From contig NZ_KB903217.1 of the NCBI RefSeq assembly GCF_000379625.1, forward strand, positions 761,816 through 825,815: a stretch of DNA of 64,000 nucleotides, in the 5' to 3' direction. Below, in pieces: positions 1-9,613 of this stretch. Numbering within the stretch: position 1 is the first letter of the stretch; each line of letters begins with the position of its first letter. This DNA comes from Actinomycetospora chiangmaiensis DSM 45062. GTDB lineage: Bacteria > Actinomycetota > Actinomycetes > Mycobacteriales > Pseudonocardiaceae. The position numbers were made by a program, and so were the translations under genes. Under the pieces are notes generated by a model. That model saw only the letters and a program-made list of their open reading frames with translations, made no database searches and was not told the DNA's origin.

Positions 1-112
1 GGCCCTGAAGGCGCTGCAGGTCCCCGAGGCCGTCGCGGCCCGTCGTGGGCTGCCGCTGGACGAGGTCGCGCCGGCCCGGATGCTGCGCCAGCGCGCGGGT
101 CAGGGGGTCTGA
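1..112 (+). CDS. rpsE: 30S ribosomal protein S5, C-terminal part (5' end outside window)
   Basis: The window opens inside a reading frame that ends at a TGA at 110-112. It encodes the tail of S5 ([20 protein letters not shown], ending [10 protein letters not shown]). S5 is a small-subunit protein involved in decoding accuracy and 30S assembly. The assignment rests on this C-terminal sequence and on the invariant order rpsE-rpmD-rplO-secY of the spc operon. Only about 36 codons are present, so nothing can be said of the N-terminal dsRNA-binding domain. Two bases separate the stop from the rpmD ATG, which is normal for this operon. Confidence 0.9.
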   Translation, partial: ALKALQVPEAVAARRGLPLDEVAPARMLRQRAGQGV

Positions 113-114
113 TC

Positions 115-294
115 ATGGCCGAGCTGAAGGTCACGCAGGTCAAGTCGGTGATCGGGGGCAAGCGCAACCAGCGCGAGACCCTCCGGACGCTGGGCCTGCG
201 TCGCATCGGCGCCACGGTCACGCGGCCGGACGACGCGCAGAACCGCGGGCTCGTCCACACCGTGCGGCACCTCGTCACCGTCGAGGAGGTCTGA
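115..294 (+). CDS. rpmD: 50S ribosomal protein L30
   Basis: A 59-residue protein starting [20 protein letters not shown], with the family's KVTQVKSxIG start and the TLRxLGLRRIG segment near residue 25. L30 is a small globular protein of the large subunit. The gene sits 2 nt after rpsE and 1 nt before the rplO ATG, so the three are almost certainly co-translated. Length and sequence are fully typical, and the start ATG at 115 is the only sensible one. Confidence 0.96.
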   Translation: MAELKVTQVKSVIGGKRNQRETLRTLGLRRIGATVTRPDDAQNRGLVHTVRHLVTVEEV

Positions 295-295
295 C

Positions 296-757
296 ATGGC
301 CAGCGACAGTTCCGCACCGCTGAAGCTCCACCACCTCCGTCCGGCTCCCGGGAGCAAGACGGAGAAGACCCGCGTGGGTCGCGGTGAGGGCTCGAAGGGC
401 AAGACCGCCGGTCGCGGTACGAAGGGCACGGGCGCCCGCAAGAACGTGCCCGCGCGCTTCGAGGGCGGCCAGATGCCGCTGCAGATGCGCCTGCCGAAGC
501 TCAAGGGCTTCCGCAACCGCAACAAGGTGGTCGCGCAGGTCGTCAACATCGGCGACCTCGCCCGCCTGTTCCCGGACGGCGGTGAGGTCGGCCCGGCCGA
601 GCTCGTCGCCGCCGGCGCCGTCCGCGCGGGGCACCCGGTGAAGGTGCTCGGCGAGGGCGACCTGGGCTCGGTGACGCTGCAGGTGAGCGCGCACGCGTTC
701 TCCGGCGCCGCCAGCGAGAAGATCGGTGCCGCGGGCGGGACGACCACCGTCCTGTAG
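296..757 (+). CDS. rplO: 50S ribosomal protein L15
   Basis: 153 residues. L15 is a late-assembly protein of the large subunit. The N-terminal half carries the hallmark basic Gly-rich stretch ([21 protein letters not shown], residues about 22-42, abbreviated here to its start and end) and the [16 protein letters not shown] motif near residue 57. It begins 1 nt after the rpmD stop. A strong hairpin (777-817) follows its stop, so this is where the upstream ribosomal operon can end before secY. Confidence 0.97.
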   Translation: MASDSSAPLKLHHLRPAPGSKTEKTRVGRGEGSKGKTAGRGTKGTGARKNVPARFEGGQMPLQMRLPKLKGFRNRNKVVAQVVNIGDLARLFPDGGEVGPAELVAAGAVRAGHPVKVLGEGDLGSVTLQVSAHAFSGAASEKIGAAGGTTTVL

Positions 758-776
758 TCCGCGCACCACCCGCGCC

Positions 777-817
777 ACGGGCCCGGAGGAGCTCACCCCG
801 AGCACCTCCGGGCCCGT
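777..817 (+). terminator. Hairpin terminator after rplO
   Basis: A perfect 13-bp inverted repeat (arm ACGGGCCCGGAGG, positions 777-789, and its complement at 805-817) encloses a 15-nt loop, 20 nt after the rplO stop. It is followed by only a short T run, as is common in high-GC actinobacteria. It separates rplO from the long leader of secY and suggests that secY-adk-map has its own promoter. A weak -10-like TACCCT lies at 910-915, but I see no convincing -35. Confidence 0.7.
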
Positions 818-1033
818 TCGCGTCCCCGGACCTGCCCGGACCTCCCCGGTGCCGGGTTCGGCCACGGGTCCCGGTCCCCGTCGCTCCGTGGGCCGAAACC
901 GGCTGCTGTTACCCTCGCCGGAGGCCGCTCCGCGTCTCGTCGGACCGCCCCGGGTCCCGGGGTGTCGGCCGCTCCGGCCGGGGTCACCCGGCCGTGCGGC
1001 GGGCCTGCAATCGACGACCAGCTGGAGGTCCGA

Positions 1034-2353
<1,320 letters not shown>

Positions 2354-2455
2354 CGACCGGATCGGTCCCGCCCCCTCGACGGGGAGCGCCGAAGGCGCCC
2401 GCCGGGCAGGATGGACGGGCGTCCGACGAGGGTCGCCGCAGGAGGAGGAGTGGAC

Positions 2456-3013
2456 ATGAGGATCGTTCTGGTGGGGCCGCCCGGAGCCGGCAAGGGCACG
2501 CAGGCGGCACGGCTGTCGGAGCGTCTCGGCGCCCCGCACATCTCCACCGGCGATCTCTTCCGCGACAACATGAAGAACGGCACGGACCTCGGCAAGGAGG
2601 CCCAGCGCTACGTCGACGCGGGTGACCTGGTGCCGGACGAGGTCACCGTGGCGATGGTCAAGGACCGCCTCGCACAGCCCGACGCGGCCGAGGGCTTCCT
2701 GCTCGACGGGTTCCCCCGCAACACCTCGCAGGCCGACGAGCTGGACAAGGTCCTCTCCGACCTCGACCAGCGCCTGGACGCCGTCCTCGTGTTCGAGGTC
2801 GACGACGAGGAGCTCATCCAGCGGCTCACCGCGCGCGGGCGCTCCGACGACACCGAGGACGTCATCCGCAACCGGCAGGAGGTCTACCGCCGGGAGACCG
2901 CCCCGCTGATCGAGTACTACCGCGACCTGGTCGTGAAGGTCGACGCCATGGGCTCCATGGACGAGGTCACCGACCGGGCGACCGACGCGCTGGCCGACGA
3001 GCCGGAGGACTGA
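2456..3013 (+). CDS. adk: Adenylate kinase (short-LID form)
   Basis: 185 residues. It interconverts AMP + ATP and 2 ADP. The P-loop GPPGAGKGT is at residues 7-15. DGFPRN and the ARGRSDD segment mark the AMP-binding and LID regions. The LID is the short type, without the zinc-binding cysteines of long adenylate kinases, which is usual for actinobacteria. I chose ATG 2456, behind a run of GGAGGAGGAG at 2441-2450, over an earlier in-frame GTG at 2411. The gene sits between secY and map as in most actinobacteria. Confidence 0.96.
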   Translation: MRIVLVGPPGAGKGTQAARLSERLGAPHISTGDLFRDNMKNGTDLGKEAQRYVDAGDLVPDEVTVAMVKDRLAQPDAAEGFLLDGFPRNTSQADELDKVLSDLDQRLDAVLVFEVDDEELIQRLTARGRSDDTEDVIRNRQEVYRRETAPLIEYYRDLVVKVDAMGSMDEVTDRATDALADEPED

Positions 3014-3019
3014 GCCGAC

Positions 3020-3931
3020 GTGGGCGCCGGTGGTCTCTCCGGAGGACGTCTCGCGGAGGTGACCGCCGGGCTCGGCCGCGTCGCCGGCCGGCTCTCCGGC
3101 GGCCGGATCGGCTCGGAGATCCAGCTGAAGAGCCGCGGCGAGATCGACGCGATGCGCGCGGCGGGCCTCGTCGTCGCCGACGCGCTCGCCCGGGTCTCCG
3201 CGGCCGCGGCGGCCGGGGTGTCGACGAAGGACCTCGACGACCTTGCGGAGACCACCATCCGCGAGGCCGGCGCGGTGCCCTCCTTCCTCGGCTACCACGG
3301 GTTCCCGGGCAGCATCTGCGCCTCGGTGAACGCGGAGGTCGTCCACGGCATCCCCGCCGCGACGACCGTGCTCGCCGACGGGGACCTGCTCTCGGTCGAC
3401 TGCGGCGCGATCCTCGACGGCTGGCACGGCGACGCGGCGGTCACGCTGCACGTCGGCACCGTGCGGCCCGAGGACGCCGCGCTGTCCGCGGCCTGCCGCG
3501 CGGCCATGTGGGCGGGGATCGCGGAGGTGCGCCCGGGGAACCGGCTCGGCGACGTCTCGCACGCCGTCGAGGACGAGGTCGCCCGCCACCGCCGTCCCGA
3601 CGGCGGCCCGTTCGGCATCGTCGCCGACTACGGCGGCCACGGGATCGGTACCGAGATGCACATGGAGCCGTTCCTGCCGAACGTCGGGCGCGCCGGCACC
3701 GGGCTCCGTCTGCGTGAGGGCATGGTGCTCGCCGTCGAACCGATGCTCACCGCCGGCGACCCCGAGACCGACGAGCTCGACGACGAGTGGACCGTGGTCA
3801 CGATCGACGGCGGACGGGCTGCGCACTGGGAGCACACCGTCGCCGTCACCGACCAGGGACCGTGGGTCCTGACCGCTCCCGCGGAGACGGACCGGGTCGG
3901 ACTCGACCCGAACGCGCAGACGGATAGCTGA
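3020..3931 (+). CDS. map: Methionine aminopeptidase, type I
   Basis: 303 residues from GTG 3020. It removes the initiator Met from nascent proteins in the cytosol. All metal ligands of the pita-bread fold are visible in order: [13 protein letters not shown] (substrate His), [18 protein letters not shown] (two Asp), [13 protein letters not shown] (His), AVEPMLT (Glu) and WEHTVAVT (Glu). The first ~35 residues (Gly/Arg-rich, before [17 protein letters not shown]) are longer than the family core, so the in-frame GTG at 3059 is an alternative start. It lies 6 nt after adk. The 3' end overlaps an inverted repeat. Confidence 0.95.
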   Translation: MGAGGLSGGRLAEVTAGLGRVAGRLSGGRIGSEIQLKSRGEIDAMRAAGLVVADALARVSAAAAAGVSTKDLDDLAETTIREAGAVPSFLGYHGFPGSICASVNAEVVHGIPAATTVLADGDLLSVDCGAILDGWHGDAAVTLHVGTVRPEDAALSAACRAAMWAGIAEVRPGNRLGDVSHAVEDEVARHRRPDGGPFGIVADYGGHGIGTEMHMEPFLPNVGRAGTGLRLREGMVLAVEPMLTAGDPETDELDDEWTVVTIDGGRAAHWEHTVAVTDQGPWVLTAPAETDRVGLDPNAQTDS

Positions 3932-3946
3932 ACTCTCCGCTATCCG
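3921..3946. repeat. Perfect 8-bp inverted repeat spanning the map stop codon
   Basis: CGGATAGC at 3921-3928 is repeated in reverse complement at 3939-3946, with a 10-nt spacer containing the TGA of map. It could be a weak terminator or an operator for the downstream DUF1707 gene. It lacks a T-tract, so neither is certain. Confidence 0.4.
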
Positions 3947-3985
3947 GGTACTCTCTCCCCAGGACGACGAGCCGGGGAGGCCGTG

Positions 3986-4474
3986 ATGTCGGATCAGGGT
4001 GCGGTACGGGTGTCGGACGCCGAGCGGGAGCAGGTCGCCACGCGGCTGGTCACCGCCCACGGCGAGGGACGACTGACGCTCGCGGAGTACGACGAGCGGG
4101 TGCGGGCCGCCCATGCGGCCGTGGTTCGCGACGACCTCGTACCCCTGCTCGCGGACCTGCCCGGGGATCCGGCGCCGGCCGGGTCCACGTCGACCGCGCA
4201 GCCCTCGCGGTCCACGCAGCCCGCTCGGCCCGCACCGACCCGGCGTCGGGACGGGTGGTCGCCGGTGCCGGCGTTCGCGGGCCCGTGCGGGGGCGGTCGC
4301 GGGTCCGTCGCGGCGTGGGCGGTGGCGAGCCTGGTCAACGTCGTGATCTGGCTGGCGGTGTCGGTCGGGACGGCGACGGTCGTGTACCCGTGGTGGATCT
4401 GGGTCGCCGGGCCGTGGGGGCTGGTCCTGGCCCTCGGGGGCCTCGGCCGCGCGGCGGTCCGCCCCCGCGGCTAG
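3986..4474 (+). CDS. DUF1707 (SHOCT-like) domain protein with two membrane helices
   Basis: 162 residues. The N-terminus RVSDAEREQVATRLVTAHGEGRLTLAEYDERV is the DUF1707 module found at the start of many actinobacterial membrane proteins (role unknown; a short helical, probably oligomerising domain). A Pro/Ser/Arg linker follows (about residues 62-95). Two hydrophobic segments come next (AWAVASLVNVVIWLAVSVG and WIWVAGPWGLVLALGGLG) with a short loop, resembling the 2TM domain. ATG 3986 is preferred over GTG 3983 because GGGGAGG at 3974-3980 gives a 5-nt spacer. With the next gene it interrupts the usual map-infA neighbourhood. I cannot assign a function. Confidence 0.85.
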   Translation: MSDQGAVRVSDAEREQVATRLVTAHGEGRLTLAEYDERVRAAHAAVVRDDLVPLLADLPGDPAPAGSTSTAQPSRSTQPARPAPTRRRDGWSPVPAFAGPCGGGRGSVAAWAVASLVNVVIWLAVSVGTATVVYPWWIWVAGPWGLVLALGGLGRAAVRPRG

Positions 4475-4485
4475 GGGCGGACCGC
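4454..4485. terminator. Bidirectional hairpin between convergent genes
   Basis: A perfect 12-bp inverted repeat (GCGGTCCGCCCC at 4454-4465, complement at 4474-4485, 8-nt loop). It overlaps the TAG of the DUF1707 gene and sits 9 nt before the 3' end of the convergent SDR gene, so it can serve both strands. Confidence 0.65.
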
Positions 4486-4493
4486 GGGGCGGA

Positions 4494-5273
4494 CTACTTC
4501 GGCGCCATCCGGATCGCGCCGTCGAGGCGGATCGTCTCCCCGTTGAGCATCGGGTTCGCCACGATGTGGGCGGCGAGGGCGGCGTACTCGCCCGGCTCGC
4601 CGAGCCGCGACGGGTGCGGGACCTGGGCGCCGAGGGAGTCGATGTGCTCCTGGGGCAGCGTCGCGAACAGCGGCGTGTGGAACAGGCCCGGGGCGATCGT
4701 GCAGACCCGGATGCCGAGCGAGGCGAGGTCCCGGGCGATCGGGAGGGTCATCCCCACGATGCCGCCCTTCGAGGCCGAGTAGGCCGCCTGCCCGATCTGC
4801 CCGTCGAAGGCCGCCACCGAGGCGGTGTTGACGATGACGCCGCGGTCCCCGGTGTCGACGCCGGGGTCGGTGAGGGCGGGATGCTCGCTCATCGCCTGCG
4901 CGGCCAGCCGGATGACGTTGAACGTGCCGACCAGGTTGACGTTCAGCACCCGGGTGAAGTCCTCGAGCGGGAACGGGCCTTTGCGCCCCGCGGTGCGGTG
5001 GGCGCTCCCGATCCCCGCGCAGTTGATCGCCACGCGCAGCGTCCCCAGGCCCGCGGCGGCGTCGATCGCCTGCGAGACCTGCTCGGGGTCGGTGACGTCC
5101 GCCGGGGCGAACACCGCCCGCTCGCCGAGGCCCGCGGCGACGTCGGCGCCGGCCGACGACGGCAGGTCCACGATCACCACCGACGCGCCCTGCGCGTGCA
5201 GCTTCTCCACGGTCGCCCGGCCCAGGCCCGACGCGCCTCCGGTCACCAGTGCGACGACACCGTCGACGTCCAC
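4494..5273 (-). CDS. Short-chain dehydrogenase/reductase, 3-hydroxyacyl-CoA dehydrogenase type 2-like
   Basis: 259 residues, classical SDR. The cofactor motif TGGASGLG is at residues 11-18. An Asp at the end of strand 2 (VVIVDLP) predicts NAD(H) rather than NADP(H). NCAG occurs as INCAGIG, the active-site Ser is in [10 protein letters not shown], and YSASK supplies Tyr and Lys. The overall pattern, including the [20 protein letters not shown] stretch and the end [15 protein letters not shown], is that of the HSD17B10/FadB-like 3-hydroxyacyl-CoA dehydrogenase group of fatty acid or branched-chain acyl degradation. The true substrate cannot be read from sequence. It is transcribed against infA, between map and infA, where most actinobacteria have no gene. 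Confidence 0.9.
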   Translation of the reverse strand: MDVDGVVALVTGGASGLGRATVEKLHAQGASVVIVDLPSSAGADVAAGLGERAVFAPADVTDPEQVSQAIDAAAGLGTLRVAINCAGIGSAHRTAGRKGPFPLEDFTRVLNVNLVGTFNVIRLAAQAMSEHPALTDPGVDTGDRGVIVNTASVAAFDGQIGQAAYSASKGGIVGMTLPIARDLASLGIRVCTIAPGLFHTPLFATLPQEHIDSLGAQVPHPSRLGEPGEYAALAAHIVANPMLNGETIRLDGAIRMAPK

Positions 5274-5594
5274 GTACTCCTCCTATGCTGGGGGTCGCCG
5301 CTCATCGTGTCGTCCCCGCGCAGAAACGGTCAATGCTGACTCCTCGACCGGCGGGGACACCCGGCGACCGGGGCCCCGACACGCCCCGCGTACACTGAGG
5401 AGCTGGTGCGCGTGTCGTGCCGTTCCTCACGAGCCTGATCCGGGCCGGTGCGGTCCGGCACCTCGTCACGCACCCGATCCGCCGCGCACCCGCGTGGCGG
5501 TGGCACGGCGGGACGACGAAGCCGCCGCGGTGAGTGCGGGCCCCGGACCGGACCGGGGACGCGGGATCCACGGCGGCGCGAGAGTGCGGAGGAC
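5274..5594. promoter_or_regulatory. Divergent 321-bp intergenic region, SDR gene / infA
   Basis: No gene seen. On the minus strand a CTCCTCC complement close to the SDR ATG gives that gene a strong Shine-Dalgarno (AGGAGGAG). On the plus strand TACACT at 5391-5396 is a good actinobacterial -10 for infA, which would give a ~190-nt leader. I see no clear -35 at the expected distance. GCGGAGGA just before the infA ATG is its ribosome-binding site. Confidence 0.45.
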
Positions 5595-5816
5595 ATGGCG
5601 AAGAAGGACGGCGCCATCGAGGTCGAGGGCAGGGTCGTCGAGCCCCTCCCCAACGCGATGTTCAGGGTCGAGCTCGAGAACGGGCACAAGGTCCTGGCGC
5701 ACATCAGCGGCAAGATGCGGCAGCACTACATCCGAATCCTCCCCGAGGACAAGGTCGTGGTCGAGCTCTCGCCGTACGACCTGTCGCGCGGTCGCATCGT
5801 CTACCGCTACAAGTAA
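5595..5816 (+). CDS. infA: Translation initiation factor IF-1
   Basis: 73 residues ([20 protein letters not shown] to [13 protein letters not shown]). A single OB-fold S1-type domain that occupies the A site of the 30S subunit during initiation. Length and sequence are completely canonical for actinobacteria. ATG 5595 follows GCGGAGGA at 5586-5593. It heads the infA-rpmJ-rpsM-rpsK-rpsD-rpoA-rplQ block. Confidence 0.98.
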   Translation: MAKKDGAIEVEGRVVEPLPNAMFRVELENGHKVLAHISGKMRQHYIRILPEDKVVVELSPYDLSRGRIVYRYK

Positions 5817-5837
5817 CCAGGCAGCGAGGACGAGATC

Positions 5838-5951
5838 GTGAAGGTCCAGCCGAGCGTCAAGCGAATCTGCGCGAAGTGCCAGGTGGTCCGCCGTCACGGG
5901 CGGGTCATGGTCATCTGCGACAACCTGCGTCACAAGCAGCGCCAGGGCTGA
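5838..5951 (+). CDS. rpmJ: 50S ribosomal protein L36 (zinc-binding form)
   Basis: 37 residues from GTG 5838: starts [20 protein letters not shown]. Three Cys and one His (C11, C14, C27, H32) form the zinc ribbon of the C+ form of L36. It starts 21 nt after infA, as in nearly all bacteria. It is easily missed because of its size and GTG start, but the sequence is unambiguous. Confidence 0.96.
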   Translation: MKVQPSVKRICAKCQVVRRHGRVMVICDNLRHKQRQG

Positions 5952-5959
5952 CGCCCACA

Positions 5960-5979
5960 CACCCGGGTCCGCCCGGGTG
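5960..5979 (+). terminator. Short hairpin between rpmJ and rpsM
   Basis: CACCCGGG (5960-5967) pairs perfectly with CCCGGGTG (5972-5979) across a TCCG tetraloop, 8 nt after the rpmJ stop, inside the 162-nt gap before rpsM. There is no T-tract. It may act as a partial terminator or mRNA-processing signal. The rest of the gap is GC-rich leader of rpsM, with CGAGGAG at about 6095 as part of its translation signals. Confidence 0.45.
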
Positions 5980-6113
5980 GGAGAACACCCCCGTACCTAC
6001 GCCGGCACAGTCCCGGCGGAACCACCCCCGGCGGGAGGCCGGGGCCCGGCGACACCGTCGTCGGGACGGACGGGGTCCGATACCTCCCGACGACACGAGG
6101 AGTACGTCGCCAC

Positions 6114-6494
6114 ATGGCACGCATTTCCGGCGTCGACCTCCCCCGCGAGAAGCGGATGGAGATCGCGCTGACCTACATCTTCGGGATCGGCCGCAGCCGT
6201 TCCAAGGAGATCCTCCGCGAGACGGGCATCGACCCGGACCTGCGGAGCAAGGACCTGAGCGACTCGGACGCCGCCGCGATCCGTGCGTTCATCGAGCAGA
6301 ACCTCCGGGTCGAGGGTGACCTGCGCCGCGAGGTCCAGGCGGACATCCGGCGCAAGGTCGAGATCGGCAGCTACCAGGGCCTGCGCCACCGGCGCAACCT
6401 CCCGGTCCACGGCCAGCGGACGAAGACCAACGCCCGCTCGCGCAAGGGCCCGAAGAAGACCGTCGCCGGCAAGAAGAAGGCCACCCGCAAGTAG
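6114..6494 (+). CDS. rpsM: 30S ribosomal protein S13
   Basis: 126 residues, starting [20 protein letters not shown], with the conserved [30 protein letters not shown] segment (residues about 89-108) and a basic C-terminal tail. S13 is in the head of the 30S subunit and forms intersubunit bridges. Standard length, followed 30 nt later by rpsK. Confidence 0.98.
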   Translation: MARISGVDLPREKRMEIALTYIFGIGRSRSKEILRETGIDPDLRSKDLSDSDAAAIRAFIEQNLRVEGDLRREVQADIRRKVEIGSYQGLRHRRNLPVHGQRTKTNARSRKGPKKTVAGKKKATRK

Positions 6495-6524
6495 GCGGGG
6501 CCCGATCACCTCAGGAGTTTTTGC

Positions 6525-6935
6525 ATGCCACCCAGGACCCGCGCCGGCGCCGCCGGCGCCAAGAAGGTGCGCCGCCGGGAGAAGAAGAACATCTCCCAGG
6601 GCCAGGCCCACATCAAGAGCACGTTCAACAACACCATCGTCTCGATCACCGACCCGACCGGTGCGGTGATCGCGTGGGCCTCCGCCGGCCACGTCGGCTT
6701 CAAGGGTTCGCGCAAGTCGACGCCGTTCGCCGCCCAGATGGCCGCCGAGAACGCGGCCCGCAAGGCAGCCGAGCACGGCATGAAGAAGGTCGACGTCTTC
6801 GTCAAGGGCCCGGGGTCCGGTCGTGAGACCGCGATCCGTTCGCTGCAGGCCGCGGGCCTCGAGGTCGGGACCATCTCCGACGTCACGCCCCAGCCGCACA
6901 ACGGCTGCCGCCCGCCCAAGCGGCGCCGGGTCTAG
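6525..6935 (+). CDS. rpsK: 30S ribosomal protein S11
   Basis: 136 residues. S11 lies on the platform of the 30S subunit. Recognised from [38 protein letters not shown] and the end [21 protein letters not shown] lies upstream of ATG 6525, separated by an unusual T run (TTTTTGC). The N-terminus ([22 protein letters not shown]) is the basic extension usual in actinobacteria. Confidence 0.98.
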   Translation: MPPRTRAGAAGAKKVRRREKKNISQGQAHIKSTFNNTIVSITDPTGAVIAWASAGHVGFKGSRKSTPFAAQMAAENAARKAAEHGMKKVDVFVKGPGSGRETAIRSLQAAGLEVGTISDVTPQPHNGCRPPKRRRV

Positions 6936-6955
6936 GGCGAGAGGAGAGAAGAGAG

Positions 6956-7561
6956 ATGGCTCGCTACACCGGTCCCGTCACCCGCAAGTCCCGTCGCCTC
7001 AAGGTCGACCTGGTCGGCGGCGACAAGTCCTTCGAGCGTCGTCCGTACCCCCCGGGGCAGCACGGTCGGATCCGCATCAAGGAATCCGAGTACCTCATGC
7101 AGATCCAGGAGAAGCAGAAGGTCCGCTTCACCTACGGGGTCCTCGAGAAGCAGATGCGCAAGTACTACGAGGAGGCGAACCGTCGCGAGGGCAAGACCGG
7201 CGACGAGTTCCTGCGCCTGCTCGAGTCGCGCCTCGACTCGGTCGTCTACCGCGCCGGCCTGGCCCGCACCCGCCGTGCGGCCCGCCAGCTCGTCGGACAC
7301 GGCCACTTCCTGGTCAACGGCCAGAAGGTGGACGTCCCCAGCTTCCGGGTGACGCAGTTCGACATCATCGACGTCCGCGACAAGTCGCGGAACATGCTGC
7401 CCTTCGTGGACGCGAAGGAGTCCTTCGGTGACCGCCCGGTCCCCGGCTGGCTCCAGGTCGTCCCGGAGACGCTGCGCATCTTCGTCCACCAGCTGCCCGA
7501 GCGGTCGCAGATCGACACGCCCGTCTCCGAGCAGCTGATCGTCGAGTTCTACTCCAAGTAG
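6956..7561 (+). CDS. rpsD: 30S ribosomal protein S4 (zinc-free form)
   Basis: 201 residues: starts [21 protein letters not shown]4 is a primary 16S rRNA-binding protein that nucleates 30S assembly. The C-terminal S4 RNA-binding domain is seen around [30 protein letters not shown]. The N-terminal zinc-ribbon cysteines of C+ S4 are replaced, so this is the C- form. The L36 encoded just upstream is C+, so zinc-dependent and zinc-free forms are mixed within the locus. GAGAGGAG lies before ATG 6956. Confidence 0.97.
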   Translation: MARYTGPVTRKSRRLKVDLVGGDKSFERRPYPPGQHGRIRIKESEYLMQIQEKQKVRFTYGVLEKQMRKYYEEANRREGKTGDEFLRLLESRLDSVVYRAGLARTRRAARQLVGHGHFLVNGQKVDVPSFRVTQFDIIDVRDKSRNMLPFVDAKESFGDRPVPGWLQVVPETLRIFVHQLPERSQIDTPVSEQLIVEFYSK

Positions 7562-7569
7562 CTCGACCG

Positions 7570-7599
7570 GCCCGACCCGGCGATCCTGCCGGGTCGGGC
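7570..7599 (+). terminator. Hairpin between rpsD and rpoA
   Basis: A perfect 12-bp inverted repeat (GCCCGACCCGGC at 7570-7581, complement at 7588-7599) with a GATCCT loop, 8 nt after the rpsD stop. There is no clean T-tract. It is likely a partial terminator that adjusts rpoA levels relative to the ribosomal proteins. Confidence 0.65.
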
Positions 7600-7652
7600 T
7601 CCCCGTTCGGCATCAAATAGCGGATGCCCGAGCACCGGAAGGAACACCAGAC

Positions 7653-8720
7653 GTGCTGATCTCCCAGCGCCCGGCCCTCTCGGAGGAGCCGGTCGACGAG
7701 ACCCGGTCGCGGTTCGTCATCGAGCCGCTCGAGCCGGGCTTCGGCTACACCCTCGGCAACTCGCTGCGGCGGACCCTGCTGTCGTCCATCCCGGGCGCGG
7801 CCGTGACCTCGATCCGGGTCGACGGGGTCCTCCACGAGTTCACCACCGTCCCGGGGGTGAAGGAGGACGTCACCGACATCATCCTGAACCTCAAGGAGCT
7901 CGTCGTGAGCTCCGAGGAGGACGAGCCGGCGACGATGTACCTGCGCAAGCAGGGCCCGGGCACGGTGACCGCGGGGGACATCGTCCCGCCCGCTGGCGTG
8001 ACCGTGCACAACCCGGACCTCCACATCGCGACCCTGAACGACCAGGGCCGCCTCGAGGTCGAGCTGGTGGTGGAGCGTGGCCGCGGCTACGTCCCCGCCG
8101 CCCAGAACAAGGCGTCCGGCGCCGAGATCGGCCGCATCCCAGTCGACTCGATCTACTCGCCGGTGCTGAAGGTCAGCTACAAGGTCGAGGCGACCCGCGT
8201 CGAGCAGCGCACCGACTTCGACAAGCTGATCCTCGACGTCGAGACCAAGCCCTCGATCACCCCCCGCGACGCCATCGCGTCCGCCGGCCGCACGCTCGTC
8301 GAGCTGTTCGGTCTGGCCCGCGAGCTCAACGTCGACGCGGAGGGCATCGAGATCGGGCCCTCGCCCGCCGAGGCCGACTCGATCGCGGCGTTCGCGATGC
8401 CCATCGAGGACCTCGACCTCACGGTCCGGTCCTACAACTGCCTCAAGCGGGAGGGCATCCACACGGTCGGCGAGCTCGTCGGCCGCTCGGAGGCCGACCT
8501 GCTGGACATCCGCAACTTCGGTGCGAAGTCCATCGACGAGGTCAAGATGAAGCTGGCCGGCCTCGGGCTGGCCCTGAAGGACAGCCCGCCCGGGTTCGAC
8601 CCGAGCGCGGCCGCGTCCGACTATCCGTCGGAGGGCTACGAGTCCTACGGCGAGGGCGGCGGGTACGGGTCGTTCGGCAACGACGACGGCCAGGACTACG
8701 CCGAGACCGAGCAGCTCTAG
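7653..8720 (+). CDS. rpoA: DNA-directed RNA polymerase alpha subunit
   Basis: 355 residues from GTG 7653. The N-terminal dimerisation/assembly domain spans about 1-230 ([20 protein letters not shown], the canonical alpha motif, near residues 23-42). The C-terminal domain is around 255-320 ([20 protein letters not shown], then [15 protein letters not shown]) and binds UP elements and activators. A Gly/Tyr/Asp-rich tail follows. It is flanked on both sides by strong hairpins. GGAAGGA upstream serves the GTG. Confidence 0.98.
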   Translation: MLISQRPALSEEPVDETRSRFVIEPLEPGFGYTLGNSLRRTLLSSIPGAAVTSIRVDGVLHEFTTVPGVKEDVTDIILNLKELVVSSEEDEPATMYLRKQGPGTVTAGDIVPPAGVTVHNPDLHIATLNDQGRLEVELVVERGRGYVPAAQNKASGAEIGRIPVDSIYSPVLKVSYKVEATRVEQRTDFDKLILDVETKPSITPRDAIASAGRTLVELFGLARELNVDAEGIEIGPSPAEADSIAAFAMPIEDLDLTVRSYNCLKREGIHTVGELVGRSEADLLDIRNFGAKSIDEVKMKLAGLGLALKDSPPGFDPSAAASDYPSEGYESYGEGGGYGSFGNDDGQDYAETEQL

Positions 8721-8748
8721 GACGCCCGAGAGCTCTGACGTACTGCCC

Positions 8749-8780
8749 CCTCCCCGGGCCCTCGCGAGGGCCCGGGGAGG
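8749..8780 (+). terminator. Perfect 32-nt palindrome between rpoA and rplQ
   Basis: Positions 8749-8764 (CCTCCCCGGGCCCTCG) are followed directly by their exact reverse complement (8765-8780), giving a 14-bp or longer stem with a tight loop, 28 nt after the rpoA stop. It is followed by GAAAGG rather than U's. Probable terminator or attenuator before rplQ. Confidence 0.6.
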
Positions 8781-8807
8781 AAAGGCGCCTGAGACAGGAG
8801 CACGAGA

Positions 8808-9548
8808 ATGCCCCAGCCCACCAAGGGCCCCCGCCTCGGCGGATCCCCCGCGCACCAGAAGCTGCTGCTGGCCAACCTGGCCACGTCGCTCTTCACGCAC
8901 GGCCGGATCCACACCACGCGCGCCAAGGCCGAGCGCCTGCGCCCGTACGCCGAGCGCCTCATCACGAAGGCGAAGAAGGGCGACCTGCACAACCGTCGCG
9001 AGATCTCCACGGTGATCCGCGACAAGGACGTCGTGCACCGCCTGATCGCCGAGATCGGCCCGTTCTTCGCGGACCGTCCCGGCGGCTACACGCGCATCAT
9101 CAAGACGCTGCCCCGCAAGGGCGACAACGCGCCGATGGCGATCATCGAGCTGGTGAACGAGAAGCTGGCCTCCACCGAGGCGTCGGCAGCCACCCGCTCG
9201 GCGTCGCGGCAGACCGAGGTCGGCGGTGCGGCCACCGGTGCGGCGGCCACCGCGGCGACGATCGCGGCCGCGGAGTCCGGCGACACCACGGCCGACGGTG
9301 CGGCGGCCGAGGAGGCCGTGGGTACCGACGCCGACACCCCGGTGCTGGCCGAGGAGGCCACGACCGCCGAGGCGGACGCCGGGTCCTCGGCCACGACGAC
9401 CGAGGTCGGCGGCGGCTCCGGGGCGAGCACGGAAGCCACGGAGTCCACTGACACCGACGCCGAGGCCCACGAGGTCCCGGAGCCGATGGCGGAGAACGCT
9501 GCGGAGGCGGCCGGTCTCGCGACCGACGACACGAAGGACGAGTCCTGA
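8808..9548 (+). CDS. rplQ: 50S ribosomal protein L17 with long C-terminal extension
   Basis: 246 residues. Residues 1 to about 122 are a normal L17 ([66 protein letters not shown]). L17 sits near the peptide exit tunnel. The remaining ~120 residues are low-complexity Ala/Thr/Glu/Asp/Gly (for example ATEEVG-type repeats) and contain almost no Lys or Arg. Acidic or alanine-rich tails on L17 are known in mycobacteria and relatives, but this one is as long as the domain itself. The reading frame keeps the genome's GC-rich third positions to the stop, so it is real coding sequence. Confidence 0.95.
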   Translation: MPQPTKGPRLGGSPAHQKLLLANLATSLFTHGRIHTTRAKAERLRPYAERLITKAKKGDLHNRREISTVIRDKDVVHRLIAEIGPFFADRPGGYTRIIKTLPRKGDNAPMAIIELVNEKLASTEASAATRSASRQTEVGGAATGAAATAATIAAAESGDTTADGAAAEEAVGTDADTPVLAEEATTAEADAGSSATTTEVGGGSGASTEATESTDTDAEAHEVPEPMAENAAEAAGLATDDTKDES

Positions 9549-9571
9549 CCGGACCCGCTCCCGAGCACGAC

Positions 9572-9613
9572 CACCCCGGGCCCGCCGTCGACCTCGACGG
9601 CGGGCCCGGGGTG
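9572..9613 (+). terminator. 20-bp perfect hairpin overlapping the truA start
   Basis: CACCCCGGGCCCGCCGTCGA (9572-9591) and its exact reverse complement (9594-9613) are separated by two bases. It is 23 nt after the rplQ stop. Its last three bases are the GTG (9611-9613) proposed as the truA start, so the hairpin would hide that start codon. It is the strongest stem in the ribosomal part of the window. Confidence 0.7.

Noticed and set aside
9214-9548. Low-complexity L17 tail considered as a frameshift artefact
   Set aside because: The frame keeps the genome's third-position GC and ends cleanly before a terminator. Acidic or Ala-rich L17 tails are known in related actinobacteria.
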